Source: Athripsodes cinereus
Lineage: Eukaryota > Arthropoda > Insecta > Trichoptera > Leptoceridae
Assembly: GCA_947579605.1 (NCBI GenBank)
Contig: OX388306.1
Location: 3,844,001 to 3,908,000 of the forward strand
Direction: 5' to 3'
Length of the DNA: 64,000 nucleotides
The position numbers and the translations under genes are program-made. Below the pieces are notes generated by a model. The model saw only the letters and a list, made by a program, of their open reading frames with translations. It was not told the origin of the DNA and searched no databases. The first letter of the stretch is position 1. The number at the start of each line of letters is the position of its first letter. Positions 45,840 to 57,244 of the stretch are shown here, piece by piece.

Positions 45840-46872
45840 CCCTCTGCAACTGAGGTGGCTTTTTAGTTACTATTCTGCTGAGGAGTGGTCTGAGAGACAC
45901 TCATTTTAAGTTCCATTATTTCCATTATTAAAAAATTTTTGATTATTTTTTTAGTTTTTTGTGAGTATTTGACATATATTCTGACACCATTTGAAAAAAT
46001 ATGGCTTAAAAAAAACAGATATTAGAAATAATAAGAAATTTATTAATGCTAATAAAAAAACACCATTTTTTTAAGAACAATTTATAAAAATTAATAAAAT
46101 AAAAAAAAACACATGAAATAAAAAAAATAAGTAGTAATTTGTTTTCTATTAGCTTTTGTTAAAATGTAAAAAAATAATAAAAAAAATCGTTAGAGCGGTT
46201 TCTCTAAAAATCGGCTTCAAAGTGCGTCCTCTCAGTCCTGGCAAATTTGAGCCGAGCATTGTAGGCAGACATATTTTTTGCATGCATAACGAGTAAATTT
46301 TGTCTTCCTTTCAATAAAATTGCACTCTTTAATCTTTCTTTTCAATTCACTCGTGAAAAATCTGCACAATATTCTTTCACACGATGTCCCAGGTTCGTTT
46401 TGTTCAGGGGCAGTTGGCAAATCTCATCCTAAGACATGATTGCGCAATTCTCTTGGGAATTTTTCATTTTACACCTGCTGTGTCATAATAGGAAGAACAA
46501 GTTCCCTAGCAAGGCCTTAAATGAAATCTGCTCTCCATTCATTGAAAAAAAAAAGTTTTATTGAAGTCATGTTAGGTAGACTCTATGAATTTACTGAGCT
46601 GAGGTATGTGAGACACTATGAAAATATTAATATATTACTGACGTGAGGTCTAATAGACCCATCATTTATTACTGACGTGAGGTATGACAGACACCCATCA
46701 GCTATAGATCCACACATGTACTTACGACGGCCGTCGTTACTGTACTGATGATTAAAGGAACATAAATTAGGAAGCTACTGAGCGAAACGGAAAGAAAGGA
46801 CTCGAAATGGCAACGTTATTACATAAAAAAGATTTCGCGGTGTCTGACAGACCTCACGTCAGTTGCAGAGGG
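45840..46872 (-). mobile_element. Internally deleted piggyBac element flanked by TTAA
   Basis: The left end TTAA|CCCTCTGCAACTGAGGT and the right end ACGTCAGTTGCAGAGGG|TTAA give a 14-bp perfect inverted repeat beginning CCC (up to CTGA), with TTAA duplicated on both sides (45836-45839 and 46873-46876). Both are defining piggyBac-superfamily features. At 1033 bp it is far shorter than an autonomous copy. A C-terminal transposase piece is on the minus strand. TGAGGTNTNANAGAC-like subterminal words recur at 45850, 45878, 46602, 46642, 46678 and, inverted, 46840. They are probably transposase recognition sites. Confidence 0.85.
46190..46440 (-). pseudogene. piggyBac transposase C-terminal cysteine-rich remnant
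   Basis: The 62-codon frame reads MPTAPEQNEPGTSCERILCR, then TSELKRKIKECNFIERKTKF and TRYACKKYVCLQCSAQICQD. The basic stretch followed by RKTKxxxxYxC...CLxCxxxxC is what the C-terminal zinc-binding domain of piggyBac transposases looks like. It sits in the expected place, near the 3' inverted repeat of the element. The catalytic DDD domain is absent. Confidence rests on position plus motif. Confidence 0.6.
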
Positions 46873-47554
46873 TTAAACTACTTCAACACGACTTTTTTAG
46901 GACTTTGATTAGTATAACTTTCATTTAAACGACTAAAATGTTTGGTGGGTATTGCATTGTTAAGACTTCAATATTACTTGACTTGTGTAAACTTATGGTT
47001 TTTCGTACACACGTTTGGAAACATTATTTTTTTTGTAGGTAGTATAACTAGGTATGAAAAACAATATTGAAAAATGTTTAACTACAAAATCCAAAATAAA
47101 AATATGCAAAATTATACTAGACCTAAAATAATACACAATAATATTATTCCGCTTCAAAGTAAAGAATATTTAGCAAATTTTCAAAGAAGTAAATTATTAA
47201 TAAGTTCCTATACTTATTCAATAAATTATCTCTGTAATGTTTTGTTTAGATTTTGACTCTTTTATTTGCATATTATTTTGTTGAGCATGTTAATATGTTT
47301 TATTTAAATAATAATATCAATGATTGCTGACCCGTAATAATTTTATGTAAAATTATTTTATAATATTATAATTTTGAATGTAAAGTATTTTGTAAAAGGC
47401 TTGTTTTCATAAAAAACTCGCATATAAGTGTATTTAAATCTACAATTCAATAATGAGGCAATCCAGGCAAAAAAAAATCTCTTTTTTTTGTAAATTTTTG
47501 AGTAGGTATCCTGTGAAAGTAGGTTTTTTAGTAAAAAAAAAAAATCCTTCCTAC

Positions 47555-47738
47555 CATACCATCACAACATCTCCCATTAAAGGGGTAGCCAGCAGACCAG
47601 CCGCATCCAATAAGATGTATACCTAATCGCTGAAATTAAAATGTAAAACTTCTTTATTTTTTTGAACCTTTTACTGGGTAGTCAAAAATTCACGGAAAAA
47701 AGTGAGAGACCATTTTTTGTCGGGCACCTAATCCATGA
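47555..47738 (-). repeat. Dispersed repeat C, copy 10
   Basis: CCATACCATCACAACATCTC, GGGGTAGCCAGCAGACCAG, AATCGCTGAAATTAAAATGT and GAACCTTTTACTGGG, with a middle deletion removing the CATTCAGGATGGG block. Confidence 0.75.
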
Positions 47739-48061
47739 CTCTATTTATCAATGAGATGTGCCATCTATTCTGAATGTCTCATTTTTTATGTGCACAAAGA
47801 GGAAAGTGTTTGTGTGTGTGAAAGTGCACAATATGTTAAAGCTTTTTATTGCATAAAAAGTTGTTCAAAAATATAAAGAAACAAAATGTACCTACTTATC
47901 TACTTTGTTCCGATGCGATGTATCAATATGCCCTTAGGCCCTAAGTTATTGTTGCTTATCCTGAGATGATACTTAATTCGGTTTAGCTAGAATTAAACGT
48001 GCACCAATTCAACTAAATCGGTTAAACTTGCTTATTATTATATTGGATAATTTATTCGGCG

Positions 48062-48575
48062 CCGTTTAATGGAGCATCCATCTCAAGGGCGCGGGAAACT
48101 ATGTTTGGAAGAGCGAAATATTCAGCTTGCTCCTGAACGTTGTAATCGGCTGGTTTTTACGGAGGTCCTCGGGGAGTCGGTTCCAAATGACAGGTCCTGC
48201 GACGCCAAAAGCCCTATTATAGAAGCAGGACTTGTTTGCTCTGTTGTTTCGTCCAACATGTTGGTGGATGTCTTAGCTGAGCGTAGAGGTCTACTTGCAG
48301 GTGTTTTGAGAACACAGAGTTCTGAAAGTGACTGACGTGCTATTTTGTTCAAAGCTTTGTGGACTATAAGGCACAGTTTGTATTGGACCCTTTCACCTAC
48401 TCTTAACCAGTGTAACTTTTCCAGCAAAGGTGTGATGTGGCAACCCTTATCTTCACGGAAAATAAGCCTTGCAGCGCTATTGAATGCCATTTGTAGACGA
48501 ATCAGTTGAATTAGCGGCAGTCCTACATATAGTATATTGCAGTAGTCGAGTCTAGAGACCACATCGTATGTTGCA
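48062..48575 (-). pseudogene. CR1/L2-like LINE ORF2 C-terminal domain, one frameshift
   Basis: The first frame on the minus strand reads SRLDYCNILYVGLPLIQLIR, NSAARLIFREDKGCHITPLL, EKLHWLRVGERVQYKLCLIV and HKALNK. Near 48210-48240 the reading shifts to FGVAGPVIWNRLPEDLRKNQ, then PITTFRSKLNISLFQT-stop. SRLDYCN...AARL...HITPLL..LHWLPV...+...L.(Y/H)KAL is the hallmark of the segment downstream of the RT palm in CR1, L2 and Jockey-type elements. This is the longest copy of a family with relatives at 228-538 and 17330-17510. No YxDD box remains. Confidence 0.85.
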
Positions 48576-48774
48576 ACGTGTTATAAACCATTTTTCTCAA
48601 TGAGCGCATCTCTACAGAATTCGTTCAATTTTCGTCCTTCTTCAACCACGTCCAAATTTTGCTTGCTTAAAATGTCGATAGGTGCCTTCCAAAAGAGAAT
48701 TTTACTTCAATATGTTTGCCATAGTTGACACATTGCAATGTAAATCAATAACAAAGCTGTACATGAGAATTGAA

Positions 48775-49025
48775 CCGTGGAGCAGCCGTAATAGAATTAG
48801 TCCCCCTCTCTTTTCCACAAGTTTTCGACTATCCTGTAAAAGGCATGTGTTCGAAAAAAGGACAATTTACATCTCAAATTCAGCTATGAGGTTTAGGTTT
48901 TCCACCAATCCTGAATGTCTAATATTTTTTGTTGGTACAGAGATGACTGCTTGCTGTTTGTTTATGAAATGCAGCTGATCTGCTGGCTAACTCATTTATG
49001 GGATATGCCGTGATGGTGTAGCACT
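48775..49025 (+). repeat. Dispersed repeat C, copy 11, near full length
   Basis: From GTGGAGCAGCCGTAATAGAA and TTTTCGACTATCCTGTAAAA through AAATTCAGCTATGAGGTTTA and AATCCTGAATGTCT to GATCTGCTGGCTAACTC and GGGATATGCCGTGATGGTGT with a TAG tail. Plus orientation. Confidence 0.8.
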
Positions 49026-49499
49026 AGTATCAGTACATGAGAATGTGTATATTTGTATTATCCTCACTATTACAGTTTGAAGCATAAAAAGCATTGCTCC
49101 AAAGTGCACAAAATGTGCGAGGCAAACAATAATTAATGTTCTGCCAAGATTCGGTTGTTTGTTCCACAATGTACAACTGTTTTATGCTAATACGCAGTTG
49201 CAAGCTGCACGTAAACAACAGTGTAATGTTCATTTTATGGAAATATTAGTGACATTAGTGTCGCGTTCTATGTCCATTTGTAGATCTATATTTTGTTCAA
49301 ATGGTGTCGAAATAAATGTAATCATTGCTATCGAGGTATCATTTGTTATCGCTTATCTGAGTGTTTTCGCAGTATATATTTATTTATTGATACAATAAAC
49401 GGTTGTTGTTATTAATGTAACTTAAAAAACCAAGCCAAAAATTAACATTATTACAATAAATATCATCATGCATGCATTTAAGCATACATGTATTTGTTT

Positions 49500-49765
49500 C
49501 CACTATGACTTAATTGATTTCCCATGGAGCACCCGGAAAGGAATTGGTCTTCCACTATTTTTCGTTTGTTTTCGAGTGTAATTTAAAAGGTAGGGGTTCA
49601 TAACTATAAAGACATTTTCATCTTAAATTAAAAAGTGAGGTTTGCCACTCATCTTGAATCATCTAACTGTTTTGTCGGCATGGAAAGCTTGCATGTTAAC
49701 TGCATGCAGCTGGCCTGCTGGCTACCCCACTTGTGAGATATTCTGTGATAGTAAAGTAGCAGATA
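49500..49765 (+). repeat. Dispersed repeat C, copy 12, near full length
   Basis: CCATGGAGCACCCGGAAAGG, AATTGGTCTTCCACTATTTT, TTTTCGAGTGTAATTTAAAA, TGAGGTTTGCCACTCATCTT, GCAGCTGGCCTGCTGGCTAC and CACTTGTGAGATATTCTGTG in order, ending in GTAAAGTAGCAG. Confidence 0.8.
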
Positions 49766-49849
49766 TATTATGATATTTTACGCAATAAGGTATAGGTGCA
49801 GTAGGTAATTAGACAAATACGTACGTTTTAGTTTTTGAGTGTCGCGTAA

Positions 49850-49985
49850 AAGGCAAATGTTCCTAAGTCTCCCACGTAAGACAATTTTTAATTTTTTTAC
49901 ACCTGCCTTTTACATGACACTCGAAAAAAATGACATAACAATTGTTTGCCAGATGATCCACGGAAAAATTATATTAAAAAAAAAA
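49850..49985 (-). repeat. Dispersed repeat C, 5' fragment (copy 13)
   Basis: CACCTGCCTTTTACATGACA, CTCGAAAAAAATGACAT and GATGATCCACGG correspond to the distal block of the family in minus orientation. The (TAG)n-side half is absent. It lies just after copy 12 in the opposite orientation. Confidence 0.6.
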
Positions 49986-50379
49986 TGGTACAAAAGTAGC
50001 ACAACTGAAACACATCGTGTCGGTAATACTCCGCTGTTAGGTATTCTACGACGTTGATATAGAAAGATAAAGAAATCCGTACCCCATGAAAATAAGGGAG
50101 TGTTATTTGTATAGCTACATGGCATGGTTTAAGTATTAAAATAAGTCTTTGTTTACTAGTCGTCGACATTATATGTAGTGATATATTTTATATTCGCTTT
50201 AGCCGCACAGCAATAAATACTTGTTTACAAATGTGTCAAAAACAAAGTACACAGAACGTATCTACCTCTTTCAAAAATATTTTTTCTCTTTATAATATCA
50301 AGGGTTTATCCTTTACGTTACGTAAGTTTGTTACGTTTATTGAGAGCTTGAAGGTTTAAGGATAAACAAAACAAAATTT

Positions 50380-50575
50380 AAAGAACAATCCGGTCCATCA
50401 GATTTTTCTTAATTTGAAACGAACCCAAATACAAAGCAGAAACATTCATAGCAAGTACTAGACTTGTGTCGTGAAGGTAAAGTAAATTGACGGCAAGTGG
50501 AATTGAACCCGAGTCTCTTTATTCAAAATTTGAGACTATATCATCCTTCGCTGAGACACAGTAGTTTGAAATGAC
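50380..50575 (-). mobile_element. SINE A, old near full-length copy
   Basis: The minus strand shows a B-box-like GGGTTCAATTCCACTTGCCG, then TTCACGACACAAGTCTAG and TTTGTATTTGGGTTCG. The head GTGTCTCAGCGAAGGATG replaces the usual start. More diverged than the 11-kb and 54-kb copies. Confidence 0.65.
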
Positions 50576-50774
50576 GAGTTATTAAAAGTCTGCTTGTTAT
50601 ATCAATCCATGATAAATATTATTTATTAATTATTTATAGAATGAAAAAATGAATAAAATAAAAAAAATAACCCTTGCATGGTCTTGGCCTCTTAAACAAA
50701 AGATTTCTAAGCCTTTCTATTATATATCTTGAGCAGTGATTTCCAGTCGTCTTTAGCATTTAGCTCCTCTAGAT

Positions 50775-50945
50775 CTCGGTCGATGTTATCCAAAAGCATT
50801 TGCCGTGATCAGGGTAAAATTTAAAAAGGCTTTCTTCAAATTGTCTAGGGCCTGGGTGTTACATGCATGATGTGTGTATCGTCACGTTAGTACCCATAAT
50901 ACAAGCTAAATTTAAATAATAATATGAATTTGAGACTAGCTTTTT
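50775..50945 (+). mobile_element. SINE B, old copy
   Basis: GATCAGGGTAAAATTTAAAA, TTCTTCAAATTGTCTAGGGC, CTGGGTGTTACATGCATGAT, TCGTCACGTTAGTACCCATA and ATACAAG follow the order of SINE B. The B box region upstream is badly worn. Confidence 0.75.
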
Positions 50946-51538
50946 AAATGTTCAGTGATATATTTTTCTTTCACATTTTTTAAGTTTTTGTTTTTCATCT
51001 GAGATATGTTAGGTAGTATTTTTTCATATTAAATTACTAACTGGCCGTAGGTAACAGTATCTATAAATCAATTGATAAATATTCAGTTGCTGGATATCCA
51101 ATTATTCGTAATAAGAATCAGAAGAAATATCTGATACAAAGTATCCGACAAAATCATTACAAGTTTCAGGACTAATAGAAACCTTTATTATTTTCTGCTC
51201 CATAAAACCTTTGGCTTCGTAACGAGTAATAATAGGTACACAGTTGGTATTTATACTACACACACTTTGATACTATATGATAGGTTGAAAACCTTTTCGA
51301 TAAATTATTTATTGTCTATTTTCATGTCAGATAACCTAAGAGCCACTTATCATTTTACACGTGTCAAATACATTAGTTTGTTTATTATTTTCATAAAAAA
51401 GCTTTCAAACAAAATGGCACCTGAAAACTACATAAGTTAGAACAGTTCTAATACCTCTATTAAAGTACAAAAGATAGATTAATTTTTTTTTTTTATTAAT
51501 TGAAAATAATACAAAAATAAAGAAAATACATACAACTT
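50946..51538. other. Presumed intron, nothing recognised
   Basis: AT-rich, no coding or repeat signature. Confidence 0.4.
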
Positions 51539-51713
51539 ATGGCTGGTTTCAATAATCTATCTATCCGTTACTGTCGATTGAAATGTATGATTTAAAATAA
51601 AGAACACAATAGATTTCAATCGACAGTAGCGGATAGATAGATTATTGAAACCGGCCATAAATCATACATTTCAATCGACAGTCACGGATAGATAGGTTAT
51701 TGAAACCGGCCAT
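51539..51713. repeat. Foldback MITE with three arms
   Basis: Arm 1 (ATGGCTGGTTTCAATAATCT, ATCTATCCGTTACTGTCGAT) is followed after a 20-base spacer by its reverse complement (ATCGACAGTAGCGGATAGAT, TATTGAAACCGGCCAT). A second copy of the complement follows at once (ATCATACATTTCAATCGACA, GATAGGTTATTGAAACCGGC). The unit is therefore one forward and two reverse arms, pointing to unequal exchange or slippage during copying. No target duplication could be fixed because flanking TAA/TTA is too short. Confidence 0.8.
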
Positions 51714-51721
51714 TAATGAGT

Positions 51722-51757
51722 CACGCCGACAATTAATCTAAAAGATTTGTCGGCGTG
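51722..51757. repeat. Small perfect hairpin CACGCCGACAA / TTGTCGGCGTG
   Basis: Two perfect 11-base arms around a 14-base AT-rich loop, only 8 bases after the three-arm foldback. Without a T-run and in a eukaryotic intron it is not a bacterial-type terminator. It may be the inner end of another MITE. Confidence 0.6.
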
Positions 51758-52049
51758 TTCTCTTACAACGTAGGTACTATATTGTACGTTATATTAACCT
51801 AATACGACATTAACCCAAACACAAAATTTGTGTTCATAATTGATTCAAAGCTATCATTGTTTTCTTTTAAATATTATTGTTGTATTTCAATGAAAAAACT
51901 CTATTTTCTCGTTTTATTAACACTTACATATTTTACTTAATATACCTAATGAAATTACTTAAGTGATAAACTTTTCTGGGCATGAAGTATTTTCAAACAT
52001 TATTTATTAACCGACCACTATAATATGTAATTGAATAATAAATACATAG

Positions 52050-52275
52050 ATGTTTCGTGGAGCACCCGGCAAATAATTGATCTCCTACTCTTTACCGTAA
52101 GTTTTCGAGTGTCATGTGAATGAGAGGTGTTAAAAAAATTACGTCTTAAATTCAGCCATTAGGTTCTGCTACCCATCCTAAATATCTTAATTTTGGATGG
52201 TACAAAAAGAACAGTTTGAATTAATGAATTTTCTTTGCATGCAGCTAGTCTATTAGTGATGTTATGATAGTAAAT
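52050..52275 (+). repeat. Dispersed repeat C, copy 14
   Basis: TTCGTGGAGCACCCGGCAAA, TAATTGATCTCCTACTCTTT, TAAGTTTTCGAGTGTCATGT, ACCCATCCTAAATATCTT and TTGCATGCAGCTAGTCTATT. The GGGATATGCCGTG end is degraded. Confidence 0.75.
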
Positions 52276-54094
52276 GAATTTAGTCGTTTGCAGAAATGAG
52301 TAGTAAAATTGTATAAAATAATAGACTTGGCTAGTGTTTTATTCATTTATTCATTCATTCTTTAGTGTACATTGATAACAAATAATTATATAAAAGGTAA
52401 ACATTCAAATTAGATACAACCAATATATTTTAGATGCTTCAGATAATGTATTATGATTTATGATTTCACTCTAGTCAATTTTTAAAATTATTTTGTACCC
52501 AAATGTAACTTAAAAGTTCAATTAGCCTCTCTACAATGTATATTCTAATAGCATATATTTGCAACGTCTTTGAGTTTGAAATATTATTGTGTGAATTAAT
52601 CAATAGCCCAATTAAAAAAAATAAAATATTTGTACATTATTGGAGACCTTCACAACACTAATTTCTTTTGGAAACTTAAAATAACAAAGAAAACTTAAAA
52701 AAGTTAATAGGTACTTTTCTTATATTCTGGACATATGTATCTATGTATTAAGGTCGGTACTTGTTTTTTTATCCTTTATCGACACTATCCTTATTATCCT
52801 CCCAGTATAATAATAACAAGGCAGAAGGATTGAAAAAGGACTTTAATGGTTCCGTTGATTCATGAACCTTTTAGATGGCAATTACTGAAAAATGATGAAA
52901 AAAGTAAATAAAATTGTGCGTATCTTCCCAGCGGACTCGAAGGTAAGAAATAAACTGCGTATTTTATTGTTATGATTTCTCGTTTTCGTATCGCCATTTC
53001 TTGTTTTAGTTTATTTTTTGTTTTATTTTATGCCGTCTCACCGAGTCGAGAATTTTATGTCTCTTTATATTTATTTTATAGAGTAAACCTTAAACAGAAA
53101 TGAGTTTTATATTAGATTTGCCAGAAGTTGTCTTACAATAAATGCATAATGTATATCTATATTTGTAAATTTTGTTTATTCTATATTAATACCTACATAA
53201 TATACAGCTTCCTTTATTTACTTTTGTATACTTCATTGGATTTCAATCTTCAACTCAGAAAATATTTATTGTTTTGGTTCACCTTGTAATTAATTATTCA
53301 AAAATTGTTTTGAACAGGCTTTAAACTGTAAAAGGAGAAAGCCGTTTATTGCTTTAGTAAACAATCTGATAGAATAAATAATTTTTAACAACACAATTGA
53401 ATGATAAAAGAATATAATTTATTTCTTTATTTATGAATCAAAACCTCATTTTTAGTTATTTTTTTATAAGGATAGCTTTTGAAGGTTAAATTTTCTAAAA
53501 AAATTAATATTTCATTTGTTTAATAATAATCGAAAGTTTTTTTACTGTAAAAGTCAATTCATATGTGAGTTATAAAATCCCACAATTTATCTACTCAAAA
53601 AAAGCTAAATCTAGCAAACGTTTGTGATAGAGAATAGAAAGTTTTTACTTGTGATACATATAGAAGAAAACCTTTTGTTTCCCCTTTACGAGGGAAGATA
53701 ACATGATTAGGAACATAATTAATTTACTCATAGACAATTAGTTAATTGTTATTGTTTTCAGGGGAGATATAATTTTATTTATTAAATTAGTAGAGTAGAT
53801 TTACCCAACTTCAGTCATGAAATTAGTATCCGGTTGACAAATTAGCACTTGCAGTTAGTAAAAGTACTTACTTACCTGACAAATTTAACGAAATTACGAG
53901 AAAACTGGCAACATCATCCACGCCCCTGAAATGAATGCCTTATTAAACGTAACCGAATAAATCATCCAACATTCATACCTACGTCACATTCTTATAATTT
54001 CGACAGTTCCATCATTATATCAACAATTTATTTGATTTTTATACAAATCTGGTGACACTTAGAATATTTCTGCCAATATGTAAGATAATTCGTC
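52276..54094. other. Presumed intron; T-rich LINE-tail-like start at 52335-52365
   Basis: TTTTATTCATTTATTCATTC ATTCTTTAGTGTACATTG resembles other minus-strand LINE tails in the window, but nothing diagnostic follows. No gene was found. Confidence 0.4.
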
Positions 54095-54262
54095 GGTAGC
54101 CTGGAGGTAGAGTCTCGGCCTCGTGAACAAGGGCTCCGTGGTTCGATACCAGGTGCCGGCAAACTCGCCTTTCACGACACAAGCTTTTAGAAGCTTACTG
54201 TGAAAGGTGTATAAGGTTGTATTTGGGTTTATAACAAATACCCAGATACATCTTTTTTAAAA
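54095..54262 (+). mobile_element. tRNA-derived SINE A, full length
   Basis: Starts GTAGCCTGGAGGTAGAGTCT, with a B box in CCGTGGTTCGATACCAGGTG, then CGCCTTTCACGACACAAGCT, TATAAGGTTGTATTTGGGTT and TATAACAAATACCCAGATAC, ending in ATCTTTTTTAAAAAAT. This is the best reference copy of the family together with 11367-11546. Confidence 0.9.
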
Positions 54263-55205
54263 AATACATTGTTTTTAGCCGAAAACATGTCCAAATGATA
54301 AGACCTTTTATAACGTGTATCATTTTACCTCTGTCATTCTTAATTACGGAGTATATTGAGGACATAAATGTAAATACATGTTTAAGAACGGGTTAAAATA
54401 TTTATTCGTGGATTATCTTTTGCATTATGTTCTATGGGTGAAAGCATATTATAGAGTATTGAGATTTTGCTGCTTAATACGTTTTACGCAGTAATTAGTT
54501 CTGCTCCATATCATCATGGTAATTATTATTATTATTAATAATAAGCTTTTAGCCCCCTGCTGGTTAGCGCAATAATTAAGTTTATTTCATTACCTTCCCA
54601 TATAATTAATAATTATTATTTGTTCCCCTTATAAACAAATTGTGTTTGCTTCTCCCATTGGAGGACATCGAAGTAGTGTTGTTAAAATGATTCCACAAAC
54701 GTGAGCTTTTGGCTGATGAGCTCATCAAGCTGCCCACTTGATAAACTTCGGTGTGGATAAATGAAAGTTCCAAAACTTTTTCTATACCATAATGGATGGA
54801 TGGTTTCTATCAATATACCGCATTGTTTATCAATGTGAAGCAGCCGATTTGTAGACACATTTTTATATACCTAGGTGTTTTTTTTAGACAATGATAAATA
54901 TGTTGTCTAGGCACGTGTCCTTTTTATATTCTTTTTTATCGTGTTATATAGGTATAATTCATTTAAAAATATTGGAAATGTTTAATAATTTTTGTAACAA
55001 ACACAATCATAAAATCAACATAAGTAAGAAATGGGATTATCCAACTAGTTGGACCTGTTTGAGGATAATCCTTTTGTTATAATAAGATACATGTACATAT
55101 GATAAAATATAAATTAGGTAGGTATTTAATATTATACATACATAGTTTAAGGTGTTTCATTTCTCTTGAAATCTGCAGCTTTATAGAAAATGTAATAAAG
55201 AATCA
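54263..55205. other. Presumed intron, nothing recognised
   Basis: Contains ATT-repeat runs near 54520-54545. No gene. Confidence 0.4.
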
Positions 55206-55271
55206 TTGGCTATAGAATTTTCAGTTGAAATTGAGTCCTCACTCAATTTCAACTGAAAATTCTATAGCCAA
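55206..55271. repeat. Perfect 31-bp hairpin with 4-base loop
   Basis: TTGGCTATAGAATTTTCAGT...AATTGAGT, loop CCTC, then the exact complement ACTCAATTTCAACTGAAAAT...CTATAGCCAA. There is no mismatch in 31 pairs. The 4-base loop is shorter than in typical animal microRNA precursors, so a snapback MITE or a very recent inverted duplication is more likely than a microRNA gene. If transcribed within the intron it would form a Dicer-like substrate. Confidence 0.85.
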
Positions 55272-55439
55272 TCGTCCACCCTAGAAGTATATACATAAAT
55301 GATTTCTTCTGATTCTTATAACACACCTGTCTTCTTCTAGTCATCCATCAGACTCTTCAATTAGACAGAGTTGTCTGCATTTAATTTAGGTAAACCAATA
55401 TAATATTAAAAATAGTCGTCTTTCAATCTCAATAGTGTC

Positions 55440-55625
55440 CTTATTTTGCTTCAGGTTTCTCGATCTCCAAACTAAAAATATAAATTATGACAATGTCATC
55501 AACCCATCTATTCTAAGGCCTTCCTTCACTGGTCCTCCCGATATTCCAATTCCAAAAATCCACTGGCATCTTCTCTTTATGCCATGTTTTTGTTTTTACC
55601 TAAAGACTTCATCCATAAAATGAAG
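55440..55625 (-). pseudogene. Possible LINE ORF2 fragment
   Basis: On the minus strand RTSEGRP-stop-NRWVDDI with upstream KTWHKEKMPVDFWNWNIG resembles the GRPRxRWxDDI phrase near the end of insect LINE ORF2. Short and worn, supported only by this phrase and raised GC content. Confidence 0.35.
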
Positions 55626-55639
55626 ACAAAAGTATGCAA

Positions 55640-57244
55640 GTAATTAACAAATAATTTCCTACTTGCAAGTACTTACACCCACTGTTGAGTGAGAAATGAG
55701 AACAATGATAATTTACCCCCAGCTCTTTCCCTTTACAACATAATGATATCATTAATGTTTCGCTGTTGCTTTGAGAGACGATTGTGAATTAAATAATTTA
55801 TTATCATTAATTGTCGTGTTGATAACTCACCCTTTTATGCAAATTTGAATCGCAATACTTACATTCAGATTCTATTCTTACATTTTCTACATTTAAAACT
55901 ATTTAATGAAACCATTAAGTAGTGTATAGAATGTACTATCACTAATGTCTTTTAAATATTTCATTAATAATGTGTTTAATGTTCATGGTGTTCTCTGTTG
56001 GAAAAGTCTGTCTTCCAGAATTGGACCGTTCCCCATTTTTCACGCCTTCAAGTGACGGACAAGGATTACTTTATCATTGAAAATTTAACATCTTTCATTT
56101 TCCTTTTGCCTCCTCTTTCTGCTCCTTTATTCCTTCTCTCCTCCTTTCTTAAAAATGGAAAGTTAAATTCACATAATATCATGTTAGTTTGGAGAAAATC
56201 GCGGCTCTGGGATAAACTCGCTTTCTGTGCATTGTTGATTATAATTAACCTAGAAAAAGCATAAAGTCATAATTCACTCGATTGAGGGTGCATTGCGATG
56301 AAGAAAAAAAATTCAGATGAACGCCGATACTATCAGCGGTTATATTGATAGCCAACGGATTTACTGCACCTTGCTATTTTTTTCTCATAAAATTTGTAGT
56401 TTATTTTTGAAAATCTTTTCTTAGGACCTTGATTATATTTTCCACAAATCCGAAAATTATAAATTCCTTACGGAAAGATAATTACTCAGGTGCAAACCCG
56501 GGTATCAGTTTTATCAAACAAGCTAAGAATAAACTTTGAAACGTTAGAAGTCTTAGGTACTTTTTATTAACAAATTTAGTATTTTTTACGTAATGCTTTA
56601 AAAAAAACAAATATCTAATATCTATTGGCAAAATAAAAATTGATATCGAATTACAACAAGAAATATATAAATGAAAACTGATAGTTTGAAAAGGTTTCCC
56701 AGTTATTGACATAAAGATTAAAAAAAGATAAAGTTATATAAACTAAAAGTTTAGCATACATAGTTCAAAGATTTGAGTACCAACTTTTACCCAAATATAA
56801 AATTCACAAATTTTCAAAATTTCACCCTTCGCAATTTCAATTACATCAATTAAATGGTATATCCTCTTTACGGCTCATTCACGTTGATGACGGGCCGAAA
56901 CGTTGAATAAATTAAAATGACAAACTTTAATTACCTACAAGGCTATAAAGGATAATAATAATGTAGGTATTAATCCCCGCATAAATAATATATTCCCTTA
57001 TTCTAGAATTATAAAATAAGTTCATCTGTGAGATATCATGATACACACTATAGCAGCTTTTACAAGACACGTAAAATGGAAACTAGAATCGTCTCCTTTT
57101 CCTACTCCATCTTACGATGTCTTCGGTGTTGCATAATAATATTCCTAATCTCAGAATTTAGTATACATTTTCATTAAAGCACGCAATTGTTAAAAATAGA
57201 ATAAAACTATATTAAGTATGTCAAAGTCAATCACAAATATTTTA
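55640..57244. other. Presumed intron; LINE-terminus-like word at 56268-56310
   Basis: The 56268-56310 block matches the retroelement end at 3625-3700. At 56884-56935 GTTGATGACGGGCCGAAACG and TTGAATAAATTAAAATGAC looks like a further, simplified form of the foldback core. No gene was recognised. Confidence 0.4.

Noticed and set aside
45658..45900. 80-codon minus frame as part of the piggyBac transposase
   Set aside because: It begins inside the terminal inverted repeat and runs out of the element across the TTAA, so it cannot be transposase coding sequence.
51722..51757. Rho-independent terminator
   Set aside because: Eukaryotic context, no following T-run and no gene upstream.
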